Positions 25,136-36,770 of a stretch of DNA of 64,000 bases are shown here, piece after piece. The notes under the pieces were generated by a model that was not told the origin of the DNA, did no database searches, and saw only the letters and a list, made by a program, of their open reading frames with translations. Made by a program: the position numbers and the translations under genes. The stretch comes from Erythroxylum novogranatense. Lineage: Eukaryota; Streptophyta; Magnoliopsida; Malpighiales; Erythroxylaceae. The stretch is from NCBI GenBank assembly GCA_029891385.1, contig CM057230.1, positions 36,845,402 to 36,909,401 of the forward strand, given 5' to 3'. Every line of letters begins with the position of its first letter. The first letter of the stretch is position 1.

Positions 25136-27174
25136 AGAAGAGAGCAAAGGGATTATGCTTTTGGTGTGAAAAAGTACATTATGAGGTACAGATGCAAGAA
25201 AAGACAATTCCAATTGTACATGGCAGACGAATAAGCAACTGAAGGAGAATCAATGAGCAAGGACTAAAAGGAAGGAGCTAAATTCAGCTTGAACATATCC
25301 TTAAAATGAATGTGGGATCTAATAGACCAAGAGGAGTATAAACAAACGAGATTTATGGGAAGCCACCAAATAAAACCACCACACATCCTCATCGACAATG
25401 GGAGTACTCGCTACTTCTTGGATGAAATAGTGATAAAGAAGGGAAATGTTGAAGTAATGGAAGTACCTCCCCTGAGCATTACATTGGAAAGGGGCTTAAA
25501 ATTGAACTGTAGAGAAATGTGCAAGAATTTCAGCTGGAAGATGCAAGAACTACAATTCACCATGGATGCATTGATCATTAAGTTGGGAGGATGCGACATG
25601 GTCTTGAGAGTTCAATGGTTGGTAACCTTCAACGATGTACTATGCAATTTCAAGGTGCTCATCATGGAGTTCCAGTGGGAGGGAAAAATGGTAAGGTTAA
25701 TGGGAATCTAGAAGAAAACACTAGAGAGATCTCAGATAAAGGCCTCAACAAACTAATGGAAAATTCAAGTAAGAGAACAATATTCATGCTTCATCTATCA
25801 CATCCAATTAAGTTCCATATGCAACAACTTATGTTGGAAGATAAATCTAATACCATAGAAGAATTAGAAATTTACTAGATAAGTTTGGGGAAGTTTTTAA
25901 GGAACCTAAACAATTGTCACTGAATAGAACCTATGATCATAACATCCCCATTAAACCTGAAGTAGAAACCATAAATATACGACCCTTACAGATAGTCGGG
26001 AGAACAAAAAGATGATATAGAGAGATTAATGCAAGAATTAATGGAGCAATGGTTCATCAAAAAGAGTGTCAACCCTAATGCCTCACCAGTGATTCTTGTA
26101 AGAAAAAAGACAACACCTAGAGAATGTGTATGGACTATAAGGGGTTGAATAAATGCATTGTTAAAAGAAAACTTCTCCTCCCACTAATTGAAGAATTCTT
26201 AGAAGAACTAAAGGGGTCTAGTTGATGCTCCAAATTAGATTTAAGATCTGGGTATCACCAAATTAGAATGAAAGAGGAAGACACACTAAAGACAACGTTT
26301 AAAACATATAAGGGGCATTTTAAATTTTTTTGGTGATTCCTTTGGGCTAAAAAATGCATCTTTAGCTTTTAAAGTCTCATGATTGATTTCTTCAAATCCT
26401 ATCTGGATAAATGTCTGTTATTTTTCTTTGATGATCTTCTCACTTACAATAGTAGATTTTAGCAACATTTAGAGCATTTGTGGTAGATTTTATGTGTTAC
26501 AGTAGCAACAATTGTTTATTAAATGGAAAAAAATGTATTTTTAGAGCAAGACAAGTAGATTATTTGGGACACTCCATATCCAAGAAAGGAGTATCCATTA
26601 ACATCTAAAAAGTAGATACTATCCAACCCTGGTCACCACCTCAAACATTAAAGGAACTCTAGGGATTTTTAGGGTTGATACGATATTACAAGCATTTCAT
26701 AAAGCATTATGAGATTATTGCCAGACCTCTCAATGCACTACTCAAGAAACAAGAGGTAGAAAGGTAGGAATGGAAGGAGGAGCAACAATAAGCATTTAAA
26801 CAGCATAAAAGGACATTGATGGCAACCCTAGTCTTAGCATTACCAAATTTTTCATGTCCTTTAATAATAGAAGCAAACGTATGCAAGAAGGGAATTAGGG
26901 CTATGTTCCAACAGGACAAGCATCCTATAGCTTTTTAAAGCAAGGCGTTGTCACCAAAACATCAAGGACTCTTAACTATGGAAAAGAATCATCAGTTATA
27001 ATTAAAGCTGTGAAGCAATGGCATTAGTACTTAAATGGGCAATTTTTCAAAGTACAAATGGATCATAAGAGCTTGAAGTACCTACTAGAGCAAAGGATCT
27101 CTACACCCTTTTAACATAATTGGCTACTGAAACTGATAAGGTATGATTTTGAAGTGGCATACAAGAGCTAGGAG
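25136..27174 (+). pseudogene. Gypsy gag-pol remnant: zinc knuckle, protease, RT, RNase H
   Basis: Near 25136 the frame KRAKGLCFWCEKVHYE is the N-terminal part of a gypsy zinc knuckle. The open stretch 25310-25711 is a retropepsin-like protease (ILIDNGSTRYFLDE, then CKNFSWKMQELQFTMD and GGCDMVLRVQWL); the usual D-S/T-G has become D-N-G. RT blocks follow with stops: SVNPNASPVILVRKKD, CMDYKGLNK and [18 protein letters not shown]. RNase H-like FKARRCHQNIKD-type debris and YDFEVAYKS end the segment. Many premature stops show long inactivity. The remnant is cut at 27174 by an inserted inverted-repeat element. No LTR was recognised for it. Confidence 0.85.
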
Positions 27175-28324
27175 CAATGTTATGAAAGTCGTACCAGCAT
27201 TTGGTACCAGATTGAGTTCTGGTATGTATTGTACTAGTACCGGTTAATACCGGGTACTGTTTCTGGTAATTTTTTAAATTTATGAAATAGTCCCTGAATA
27301 AAATAGTCTATTAATATATTATACTATATACTTTATAATTTTATATCAACCATGTCTCCAAAAATTATAATAATAAGATTTTAAATAACAACAATTTATT
27401 TATTTTATTAACATTAATTTTCACATATAAATAATAACTACAATTAATATACAAAAAATCATTTAATTATCATTCAAGTATGAAATTAAGAATAATACAA
27501 GTTATTTGAAATATTACAATTTCATCATATAATAAATAATAATTACATCAAAGTATCAAATAAAAGAATAATAAAATCTTATTACAATTTACAACAAGAG
27601 TTCGTGATGAGGAAATGACCAACTAGAAGTGAAACTTGAAACAAAATATATATTATTTAATATATTTATTATTAATAAGAATTTAAACAATTTAATTTAA
27701 TATTTTATATATAATTAATAAAATGAATTATTAATAAAATATAAATAACTTAATTTAATTTAAAATTTAATTTAATAATTATTAATAAATATAATTAAAT
27801 TTAAAAATATTTTAAAATATAAATTTCCATTAAAATTTGATTCAATAATTAAAATATATCTAAAAATAAATATTAGTTTATAAATAATAATTTTAAATTA
27901 TGTTTTAAAAATAAAATATTTTATTGATAATTTATTAATAAATATTATATAAAATATTAAAAATAAATTTAAATAAAATAATTTATTTTTAACCTTTATT
28001 TAATTTATAATTATTATTAGTAATACAAATATTTATTTATTTTTAAAATTAAAAATAAAAATAAAAGTTGAACTAAATAAGTAAATAATTAATTAAAAAA
28101 ACTTTAAGAAAGGGGGGGTAGGGGAGGCAAGAGGTGGGAATAATTTAAAAATAAAAATTGAAAATTTTGCTAAATAGTTCACCTATTTTTCAAAGTTTCC
28201 AATACCAGCCAATATTTGGCGATACCATGTGAAATTATTGGTACCGATCGGTGTTGACGACCGATACCTTTAAACATGACTTCGTACCGTTTTTCGGTCA
28301 ATATAGTACGAAACTCATAACGTT
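27175..28324. mobile_element. 1.15-kb AT-rich element with terminal inverted repeats (MULE-like, non-autonomous)
   Basis: The left end reads caatgttatgaaagtcgtac and the right end in reverse complement reads aacgttatgagtttcgtac. Further inside, both arms carry ggtacc and accgg-type motifs. Flanks agctaggag (27166-27174) and agctagaag (28325-28333) form a candidate 9-bp target duplication with one mismatch, the length typical of Mutator-like elements. The interior is extremely AT-rich and non-coding. It interrupts gypsy pol just after the RNase H block. The superfamily is inferred from the duplication length only. Confidence 0.7.
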
Positions 28325-28333
28325 AGCTAGAAG

Positions 28334-28930
28334 AAGAACATTTCAACATATTCCTTATATAGACTTTCAAGTCAAGAAATGTTGGTGATGACAGTATCTC
28401 CCGTTCATACAACATTAATGGATGAGATCAGAGAAGGACGGGAAAAAATGTCATTATCGGAGATCTTATAAGGACATTGGAAATCTAAGGAATATAGTTT
28501 GGGAATTATGAATGAAAAAACATATTATTAAGATGGAATTGGAGAATTGTGATTAGTGGCGATGATGAACTTTGGAAGAAATATAGCATCAATCTTTGAA
28601 TTTAGTTCTTATGTTTATTATGATAGACCATCAAGCTTTGAATCAATTATGTGAAGAACATAGTTTTGTGCTACAACATTTTGTGTTTGTCAATTCAATA
28701 CTTCTTTTACTGGAGAAACAGGTATGTGATTGCTGTATGGACTGATATTTGTGGATCTTTAGTATGGCCTTATAGATACTTTATTGGTTTTATTAGTCTG
28801 GGCTTCCAAAGGTGGAAAATCTTTCTCTTATGATCTCATCATCATACAAGATAATTATTTAGGAATCTCCTTAGGAATTAAAGAAACTATTGGCGTAAAG
28901 CATTTTGGTTGGATCAAGTGTTCTTTTCCA
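28334..28930 (+). pseudogene. Possible continuation of the gypsy remnant after the insertion
   Basis: After the inserted element the plus strand reads MLVMTVSPVHTTLMDEIREG and then further stop-interrupted frames. It is where the RNase H-integrase spacer of the split gypsy element would continue. I cannot recognise an integrase here, so the assignment rests on position. Confidence 0.3.
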
Positions 28931-28939
28931 ACTACTATC

Positions 28940-30260
28940 AATAGTTTAGAGAGATCTTTTGGTCTAGGCTTAGGATTCCTAATGTCAATCTATGGTCTCG
29001 AGTCATCATCTTCATCGTGTTTGGGTTGGATCTTCTTTTGTGGTTGGCACTTAGATTTTGATGTTGTACTAGGCTCTTCTTACCATCAAGGGACATAAAA
29101 TTTGTCATCACTATCAGAATTATCATCCATCTATCATTCACAATTTGAATCGCACATAGATGGATCTACATCCCAGATGAAATGGCCATTGATATGGTTG
29201 ACATATCCCTCATGTCCATCAAGGTGGACAGAATGTATTGAAGGACCACTAACGTCGTCTTCGTGAGAAAAGGCTAGGCCTAATCATTATTATTGGGCCA
29301 GAAGAGGTTCTAGATAATTCTGGGTGTTGTTCTCTAGGCTTGTTGAAAATAGATTTTACTGTTCCATCCTTCACACTTCTCAAAATTGGAGGAGTTGTAA
29401 TATGAATGAAGCATCGATGAGGAGTATGAAACTCCTTTCCATATTTTATGATCCACGCCATAGGCATTAACTCCGCCAATTGTTATAATGACAATTGTCT
29501 TGGAATTTGGATGATTGTTGTTTCATTCTGAGACAAATCTGCCACCATATAAAGGGCATTTTGTGTAGAGTTTGAAAAGTTTAGATCTAGAGCATAGTTG
29601 TGTAGTATGTAAATGATCTAATATTGGAGTGTGACCATGATAGTAGTGTGGTCTTGATCATCTCCAACAATTTGAATATGAAATTTTAGTTTTATGGGTA
29701 AAGTTGGATCATCTAGCTTGATGTTGAAGTCTGGAGCTATGGTCATGGTGATACTTCCATTGTTGGTTAAGAGGATACCGATCAAGGCATTTTTGATAGG
29801 ATGTGTATGCCATATCAAAGAGAGAAATTCTAACTGTTGTTGGAATTCCTTTTTTTTATGTAATGTTAAGACCATCTGAATAGCTCCTATATGGAGATAT
29901 GTGTAACCTTGATCTAACCATAACGAGATTAACTCAGAGAGAAACTCCAAAGTTACATATTGTTCTATAAAAGTGGATTTTTAGCCACATTGGTCTAATA
30001 TGGTTCCTTAGATCAATTCTTTGGGTTGAGTTCAATGTGTTTAAATTAAAGAGTGAATACTCTTTGTAAAATATAGATCTATGATATAGATTATATGAGC
30101 TTAATGAAGGTAGTGGAAAGTCATAGATTTTAGTGTCTTTAAGTAAATGAGTGATTTCTACAAGGTTTTCTATTTTATTAGAGTGAGTTTTCTTAAGATA
30201 TGAGGGAAACTGTTCTAAAGAACGAGCTGAAGAAAAGTGAATTGTGGTTGATGAGGTCAA
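28940..30260 (-). pseudogene. Endogenous caulimovirid fragment with movement-protein domain (broken)
   Basis: Two overlapping minus-strand frames, 30260-29934 and 29950-29618, together cover a movement-protein-like domain. The first ends with the motif HFYRTICNFGVSL and the second carries LWLDQGYTYLHIGAIQMVL. This combination of aromatic and glycine residues is characteristic of caulimovirid (plant pararetrovirus) movement proteins. In such viruses the protein modifies plasmodesmata for cell-to-cell spread. A frameshift separates the two halves near 29940, and further stops interrupt the downstream part to about 28940. No coat protein, RT or RNase H of viral type was seen nearby. It is an old integrated fragment and cannot be assigned to a genus by eye. 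A retroelement that captured this domain is an alternative. Confidence 0.65.
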
Positions 30261-30289
30261 AACTTCACCATTATTTATCTGGGTCTCTC

Positions 30290-31164
30290 CTTACTCGCTC
30301 TTATCAACAATAACTTTATCACTGTCACTAGAAATGCGTACGACTGTTTTTATCTTTCAAAAAATTTAAATTTAAATTAAAAATTGTTAGATAAAAGTTG
30401 GTTAATTTATTTTAAATTACAAAAATTAATTAATTAATCAATAAATTAATAAATTTTTAATAATAAAAATTATCAAATTAAATTAAATTAAAAATTAATC
30501 AATCGATTTAATTTTATTTATCTATCTAATTAGGAACGTCAAAATCCACCCGACTCGGCTTGTGGCCTGATTGTTACTTCAAAAAGGACGTCATTTTTTA
30601 TGTTTTTCTTTAATATATATATATATGGTGGGCTAAGCTACAGGCCACGTAGGTCTGAGGTGGAAAGGCCCGGCCCGACCCATTAATATTTCTATATCAA
30701 ATCAATTTCATTTTTTAAAGGCATGAAAATGGACCGAAAAGTGAAGATAGCCTATAATGAAAGAGCCCAATTTGATTGATGGTCGAGTAGTTATCCTTTG
30801 TCTTGTATATTTTTATTCTCTTGATATTATGTTAAAAAAAATTTCTCTTGATATTCTTGGGAAACAAAGACGTTTTAAATTAAGGGAATTCTTTGACTAA
30901 AAGTACAAGGTGATAATTTTAGTAAGATTTACATGTAAAAAATTTGTAGGTAAAAATTTCTAAGTTACAATTAATTTCATTATTAAATAATATTTTAAAT
31001 TACAAAAACAGGTACAGTATCATTTAGGTGTATAAGTAAATTTTTAGGGCCATCTAATAATTTAGGAATTTAAATATTCAAATTCAAGACTATTGTGAGA
31101 AAAGTTCACTCATTCCCCATCAATCATACGCAGAAGCAACAAAAGCAGAAGAACACATGAAGGA
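30290..31164. other. AT-rich spacer with a MYND promoter-edge copy
   Basis: Contains AT-rich DNA, a (TA)n tract near 30615, and a GC-richer patch at 30640-30690. The block 30720-30780 matches the MYND promoter edge at 20358-20405 (ggcatgaaaatgga, aaaagtgaagatagcc, caatttgatt), with about 15 extra bases before the last part. No gene is present. The DNA ends at the copia A 5' LTR. Confidence 0.5.
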
Positions 31165-31896
31165 TGTAAGAAAATGGTGTCTGAAATGTCGAAGAGGACA
31201 TGAAGCAAAGCTCTGGAAGATTCCGAATATGATAGAATCAAATGACTTATCTGAAGACTTACCCACGTGAGCAAAAGACACAAGCATGGTTTAAATTGAT
31301 CAAAGCACTGTCGTTTCTCTAAAACAGCCAGCTACATTTAACATGGAACACAGCCGTATTGCATGCTTCAATGAAAGGTACAAAACGCACAGCATCAATG
31401 GAAGCCACTTAGAGACCCACGTGGAGAGCACATGCCACTTATGATGACTCATTTGAAAAGCCACATCCTAGAGCATTGGTCCATCTTCTTCAGCTATAAA
31501 AAGCAAGACTTAGGCTTCAGACAAAGAAACATATACAACATATGACACAAAATTTCCATCTTCGATTGTTCGTTGATTTGAGTTGTAAAAGTGAGAAAAA
31601 TCAGAGAGAAAAAATTAGCAGAGAGCTAGAGTACTAACCTTAGGTACTGAGGAGTTTTGAGACTCTTTTGCAGGTGTTCAGGAGAACACTCAATCTCTAT
31701 AATTTTTCCTTCTTGTTGGCACTGAGTGAAATTTCCTACACCACTATCAAGTGGGAACCTTGGATGTAGGTATCTTTGTGCTATCGAACCAAGTACATCT
31801 GTCTTCTTTAATTTTCTGCAAGTTTATATCTGCAAATAACAAATCTTGTCAAGTTTCTGTTTAAAGAATTTCAGAACAGCAGTAGAAATCCCAACA
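31165..31896 (+). repeat. Copia A 5' LTR
   Basis: It starts tgtaagaaaatggtg and ends gaaatcccaaca. A TATA-like gctataaaaagc at about 31493 sits near the expected U3/R boundary. It is followed by taag and the primer site. Confidence 0.93.
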
Positions 31897-31900
31897 TAAG

Positions 31901-31912
31901 TGGTATCAGAGC
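31901..31912 (+). promoter_or_regulatory. Copia A primer-binding site
   Basis: The sequence tggtatcagagc is a perfect complement of the initiator-Met tRNA 3' end, four bases after the LTR. Confidence 0.92.
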
Positions 31913-32060
31913 ATAAAGACCTCTTGGGACAATTCTTGGACACTTCAAGCAGCAAAGAAGCATCAAGAATCATCCAAGATCAGACAGTAAGTTTAGTATC
32001 AATCACATTCAACATCAGTAAGTAAGTACATTCTTTAAGTTTCTTTACATCACAGAAATC

Positions 32061-33260
32061 ATGGTAGGTAAAGAAATGGATGTTTTTTCTGGTAAAGAAG
32101 ACTTTACCATCTGGAAACTCCAGATGCAAGCACTTCTTGAATCTTATGATTGCTATGGTGCTATTGATGATGAATATGACCTTGAAACTGATCCTATTAA
32201 GAAGCTGACAATGCAAAGACTTGCACATTGCAAGTTAATGCTTCATTTGTCACCTACAGTGATAAGGAAAGTGCATAATTGCAACACTGCACAGAAACTT
32301 TGGGTGAAATTAGATAAATTGTATGCCAAGAAGTGTCTTCCTAATAAGATGACACTTCTCCACAACCTTGCTAACTACAAAATGAATACTTTAGTATCCT
32401 TAGATGACAATCTAGATTATTTCTTCAAACTAGTACAAGTTTTAGAAGCTACAGATGAGAAAATTAGTGAAGAGCACCAAGCTGTAGTAATCTTAAAAGC
32501 TTTACCTTCTGAATTTAATGCATTCAAGAAGGTAATAAAGCATGCTAGTGGAGAATCTCTTACTGTTAAAAGGGTATTAGATTCTCTTATGGAAGAAATA
32601 GTTGAAGTGAATCCTTTTAAAAAGGAGGCTGAAGTGATGTTTGTAGAGAATAACTATGAGAAGAAAGCTCATAAGAAAAACAACAAGAAGGGAAAGTGGA
32701 AGAAGGGAAGTGGGAAGGAAAAACAACCTAAGGAAGGTGATAATGACAAGAAGAAAAAGGGAAAAGCTAAGACATGCTTCTACTGTGACAAGGTGGGACA
32801 TTTTGCAAGGGATTGTAGGAAAAAGAAGAAGGACAAAGCAGCAGAAAGTGGAATTTCAGGTAATGTAGAAAAACCTGAAGATTCCAGTGAAGATGAGATA
32901 TTGGCTGTAACTGAGGATTGTGAGAACCTTAGTAGAGAGTGGATATTTGACTCAGGGTGTACTATGCATGTCACTCCTCATAGGGACTGGTTCATTACAT
33001 TTGAACTAGTCACTGCTAAGGTGAAAATGACAGATTCTGGGCAGCAAAGGATAAATGGCATAGGAAGTGTTTCCATCAACATGTTTGATGGAAAGAGGAG
33101 GATCCTAAGCAATGTCAGATTTGTACCTGGAATAAGGAGAAATCTGATCTCGGAATGCTTATTTGATAAGCAAGGCTTTCAGATCAGATCTAAAGATGGA
33201 CTTAGAGAAATCCTAAGGGATGGAAGAGTCATCATCAGAGGAGTGAAGAGGGGAGGCTGA
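32061..33260 (+). CDS. Copia A gag-protease polyprotein (399 codons, 3' end altered by deletion)
   Basis: It starts MVGKEMDVFSGKEDFTIWKL, the usual N-terminus of a copia gag that packages element RNA. The UBN2-type gag domain covers about residues 50-190. A Lys-rich stretch then leads into a CCHC knuckle, CFYCDKVGHFARDC, at about residues 239-252, which binds RNA. The aspartic protease motif follows with D297-S-G in WIFDSGCTMHVTPH. The last part, FVPGIRRNLISECLFDKQGF, is the beginning of the pre-integrase region. The frame then runs into a stop just past the deletion junction at about 33250. An ATG after the leader at 32061 in cagaaatcatgg context supports this start. The frame is otherwise intact. 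Confidence 0.9.
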   Translation: MVGKEMDVFSGKEDFTIWKLQMQALLESYDCYGAIDDEYDLETDPIKKLTMQRLAHCKLMLHLSPTVIRKVHNCNTAQKLWVKLDKLYAKKCLPNKMTLLHNLANYKMNTLVSLDDNLDYFFKLVQVLEATDEKISEEHQAVVILKALPSEFNAFKKVIKHASGESLTVKRVLDSLMEEIVEVNPFKKEAEVMFVENNYEKKAHKKNNKKGKWKKGSGKEKQPKEGDNDKKKKGKAKTCFYCDKVGHFARDCRKKKKDKAAESGISGNVEKPEDSSEDEILAVTEDCENLSREWIFDSGCTMHVTPHRDWFITFELVTAKVKMTDSGQQRINGIGSVSINMFDGKRRILSNVRFVPGIRRNLISECLFDKQGFQIRSKDGLREILRDGRVIIRGVKRGG

Positions 33261-35478
33261 ATAGAACTCTCCTAGAAAAGACTAGGTGCATGCTCCTCTC
33301 ATCGGGTTGCTCACATTCTCTTTGGGGGAAAACAATTAGGACAGCAGCCTATTTAATTAATAGGTTGCCTACCTCAGCTAATGATTATAAGACTCCTCAG
33401 AAAATTTGGAGTGGAAAGAAGCCTAAACTCTCACACCTAAAGACTTTCGGATGTGCTGCCTATGCACATAAGAAAGAGGGAAAACTTGAGCCTAGAGCAG
33501 TCAAAGGGGTGTTTCTAGGTTATCCAGAAGGTGTAAAGGGCTATAAGCTTCTTCTACTTCAAAAAGGAGCCTATAAAACGATCATTAGCAGAGATGTCTT
33601 CTTTAAAGAAGATGAATTCCCTCTGCTGAATAAGAATTCTCAAAATTCTGAACTTCTAGGTGACATTCAGGAAAATTTAGGGACTGCAACCAATTCAGTC
33701 CCATTTTATGTACCACCTGAATCTAAAGAAGATGGTGGTCTACATTCAGAAACTGTGGAGCCTCCAGAAGGCACAGCACAGTATGAAGAAAGGAGGGAAG
33801 AAGCAGAAGTTGAGGCAGACACCTTAAACCCACCTTCAGCTGATATGCAAGAGAACCTACAGGACTACCAACTCACAAGGGATAGGCAACCAAGAATCAA
33901 CATACCTAACAGAAGGTACACTGAATTAGACATGGTTGAATTAGCATGTTTCATGGCTGAAAATGTAGAAAACAAGGCACCTGAAACATATGATGAATCC
34001 ATGAGAGGCAAGGATGCTAGAAATTGGAAGGAAGCTTGTGAGAAGGAATACTCTTCATTAATGAAGAATGACACTTGGACTTTAGTACCTAGACCTTATA
34101 AAGCCAAATTAATTGAGAATAAGTGGCTTTTCAAATTGAAAGAAGGGGTAACAGAAGCAGAACCTAGAATATATAAGGCTAAGCTTGTAGCTAAGGGATT
34201 TAGGCAAAAGGAAGGGATAGACTACAAGGAGATATTCTCTTCAGTAGTTAAATTCAAGACTATTAGGCTTATTTTAGTCCTAGCAACTTTATATGATTGG
34301 AAAATCCATCAAATAGATGTTAAGACAGCTTTCTTATGTGGAAAACTAGAAGAGACCATATATATGAAGCAACCAATCAGCTTTGAGGACAAACACAAGC
34401 TGGACCATGTTTGCCTATTACAAAAATCCCTATATGGGCTCAAGCAAGCCCCTAGACAATGGAACAAAAAGTTCCATGAGGTTGCTGCTAGTATGAACTT
34501 CATCCGAAGCTCATATGATTATTGCCTATATTACAAAGATCTAGGATTGACTAAAGCAGTGTATATGTTAGTCTATGTAGATGATCTTATCATCACAGGG
34601 AAGGACTTGAATATAATTCAAGGGGTCAAGGCTGATCTGTGCTCACATTTGATATGAAAGACCTAGGGGAAGCACAGAAGCTCTTAGGAATGTAGATTAT
34701 TAGAAAGAGGAGGGAGGGAAAGCTATGGCTTGTTCAGAGGAATTACATAAGGAAAATCCTAACTAAATTTAATTTAGAATAAGCTAAACCTATTTCAGTA
34801 CCTTTAGGATCACACTTACAGATGATTTCTGACAAGTGTCCTAAGACTGAAGAAGAACAGCAGGCTATGACTCACTATCCCTATGATGTGGGTGTTGGCT
34901 GTCTTATGTACCTTATGCTATGTACAAGGCCTGATTTAGCCTATGCTATAAGTATCCTAAGTAAGTTCATGGCCAATCCAGGTTTAGAACACTGGCAAGG
35001 GCTCAAAAATGTTCTCAGATATATATCTGGAACAAAGAACTATGGCTTATGTTTTTCTAAAACAGAACTAACAAAATGCAAATATTTGTCTTTATGTGGC
35101 TATGTGGATGCAGATTATGCAGCAGATAAGGACTCAAGAAAGTCAATATCAGCATATGTATTTACACTATCAGCAAACACAATCAACTGGAAATCACAGC
35201 AGCAAACAGTAGTAAGCCTATCTACCACAGAAGCAGAATATTATGCAATTACTGAAAGAGTAAAGGAGCTAGAATGGCTATCAGGTATACTTAAGGAAAT
35301 AAATACAGAAGTCACAACACCAACACTGTACACGGACAGCCAGAGTGCATGGTACCTTAGTCGCGATCCAGTCCTCCATGAAAGATCCAAGCATATTGAT
35401 GTGCGTCTGCATTTCGTCAGAGATCAAATCTCCAAAGGAACCTTCAATTTGAAAAAAAAATACAAGGTAAGGATGTAA
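33254..35478 (+). pseudogene. Copia A integrase tail, reverse transcriptase and RNase H (broken)
   Basis: Coding resumes at 33254 with RLNRTLLEKTRCML, the far end of the integrase core. The pre-integrase domain and the catalytic core up to that point are absent. The frame is then open to 34657, covering the integrase C-terminal region (FGCAAYAHKKEGKL) and the RT (ENKWLFKLKEG, DWKIHQIDVKTAFLCG, SLYGLKQAPRQWNK and catalytic YVDDLIITG). A frameshift at about 34650 and in-frame stops near 34695 and 34782 break it. From 34822 to 35478 RNase H is again open, with acidic residues in YVDADYAADK, STTEAEYYA and LYTDSQSAW. The protein would copy element RNA to DNA, but this copy cannot make it whole. 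Confidence 0.9.
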
Positions 35479-36207
35479 GAAAATGGTGTCTGAAATGTCG
35501 AAGAGGACATGAAGCAAAGCTCTGGAAGATTCCAAATATGATAGAATCAAATGACTTATCTGAAGACTTACCCACATGAGCAAAAGACACAAGCATGGTT
35601 TAAATTGATCAAAGCACTGTCGTTTCTCTAAAACAGCCAGCTACATTTAACATGGAACACAGCCGTATTGCATGCTTCAATGAAAGGCACAAAACGCACA
35701 ACATCAATGGAAGCCACTTAGAGACCCACGTGGAGAGCACATGCCACTTATTATGACTCATTTGAAAAGCCACATCCGAGAGCATTGGTCCATCTTCTTC
35801 AGCTATAAAAAGCAAGACTTAGGCTTCAGACAAAGAAACATATACAACACATCACACAAAATTTCCATCTTTGATTGTTCATTGATTTGAGTTGTAAAAG
35901 TGAGAAAAATCAGAGAGAAAAAATTAGCAGAGAGTGCTAGAGTACTAACCTTAGGTACTGAGGAGTTTTGAGACTCTTTTGTAGGTGTTCAGGAGAACAC
36001 TCAATCTTTGTAATTTTTCCTTCTTGTTGGCACTAAATGAAATTTCCTACACCACTATCAAGTGGGAACCTTAGATGTAGGTAGCTTTATGCTATCGAAC
36101 CAAGTACATCTGTCTTCTTTAATTTTCTGCAAGTTTACATCTGCAAATAACAAATCTTATCAAGTTTCTGTTTAAAGAATTTCAGAACAGCAGTAGAAAT
36201 CCCAACA
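35474..36207 (+). repeat. Copia A 3' LTR
   Basis: 734 bp, TG...CA, preceded by the purine-rich aaggtaagga that should serve as polypurine tract. It differs from the 5' LTR at about 20 positions and by a 2-bp insertion (gagagtgctagag against gagagctagag). Confidence 0.93.
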
Positions 36208-36720
36208 GCTATAAATAGTTGTTGATATTTGGAAAAGGCTCTTTTACTGATTCAAATGATTTATTCTCATAATTTAACCAACTGAAGTAACTAGTGTTTA
36301 TGTGTTTCGGTCTTCAAATAAAAATAGAAATGGGATTATTTCTTGTCTCATGGATAGTGGGGTGACTGGACAAGCAAAAACGGGTGTAATAAGCCATACA
36401 CTTTGTGCCTAAGTGGCTTTTTGCCAGAACTGGGGAAGAATCAAACCCAATCTTTCTGATGTTCAAGTGGCTAAACCAAATCTCACACTTCTGAATAAGT
36501 TAATAAGATCCCTCTTTTGTTGTTGTTGATGTTTGTGATGATTTTCCAATATTGTGCCTAATCGCTAACTTTAGCCAGCATTTCTAACGATTGAGATTTG
36601 AGAGAACATTGAGTTTAAACCTGGTATTTCTTAATACATTTACGATCCAAAGATTTTATTGGTTACTGTGATATCCTCCAATCCTTTTTGATACGTCAAG
36701 ATTCATACAAATCAGATATT
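36208..36720. other. Intergenic DNA, no gene recognised
   Basis: This is unique-looking sequence to the right of copia A. It has no motif I can name. A (TTG)n-like patch lies at about 36520. Confidence 0.4.
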
Positions 36721-36770
36721 ACTTGCATCCCCCCATATGCAATTTCCTCGTTATCGTCCATTCTTTGAGT

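Larger units (their letters stand above)
31165..36207 (+). mobile_element. Copia A: LTR retrotransposon with both LTRs, internally deleted
   Basis: Two LTRs (31165-31896 and 35474-36207), a primer site, gag-protease and RT-RNase H regions in copia order make a 5.04-kb element. The integrase core is missing and the RT region carries a frameshift and stops, so it could move only if supplied in trans. The LTRs differ at about 20 positions by eye plus one 2-bp indel, roughly 97% identity and mostly transitions, so insertion is fairly recent. The flanks (aagga on the left, gctat on the right) do not form a 5-bp target duplication. Confidence 0.93.

Noticed and set aside
28651..28930. Plus-strand frame with WTDICGSLVWPYRYF resembling a copia integrase start
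   Set aside because: Too short, no other integrase block or neighbouring domain, and an unrelated gypsy and viral context. Treated as chance similarity.
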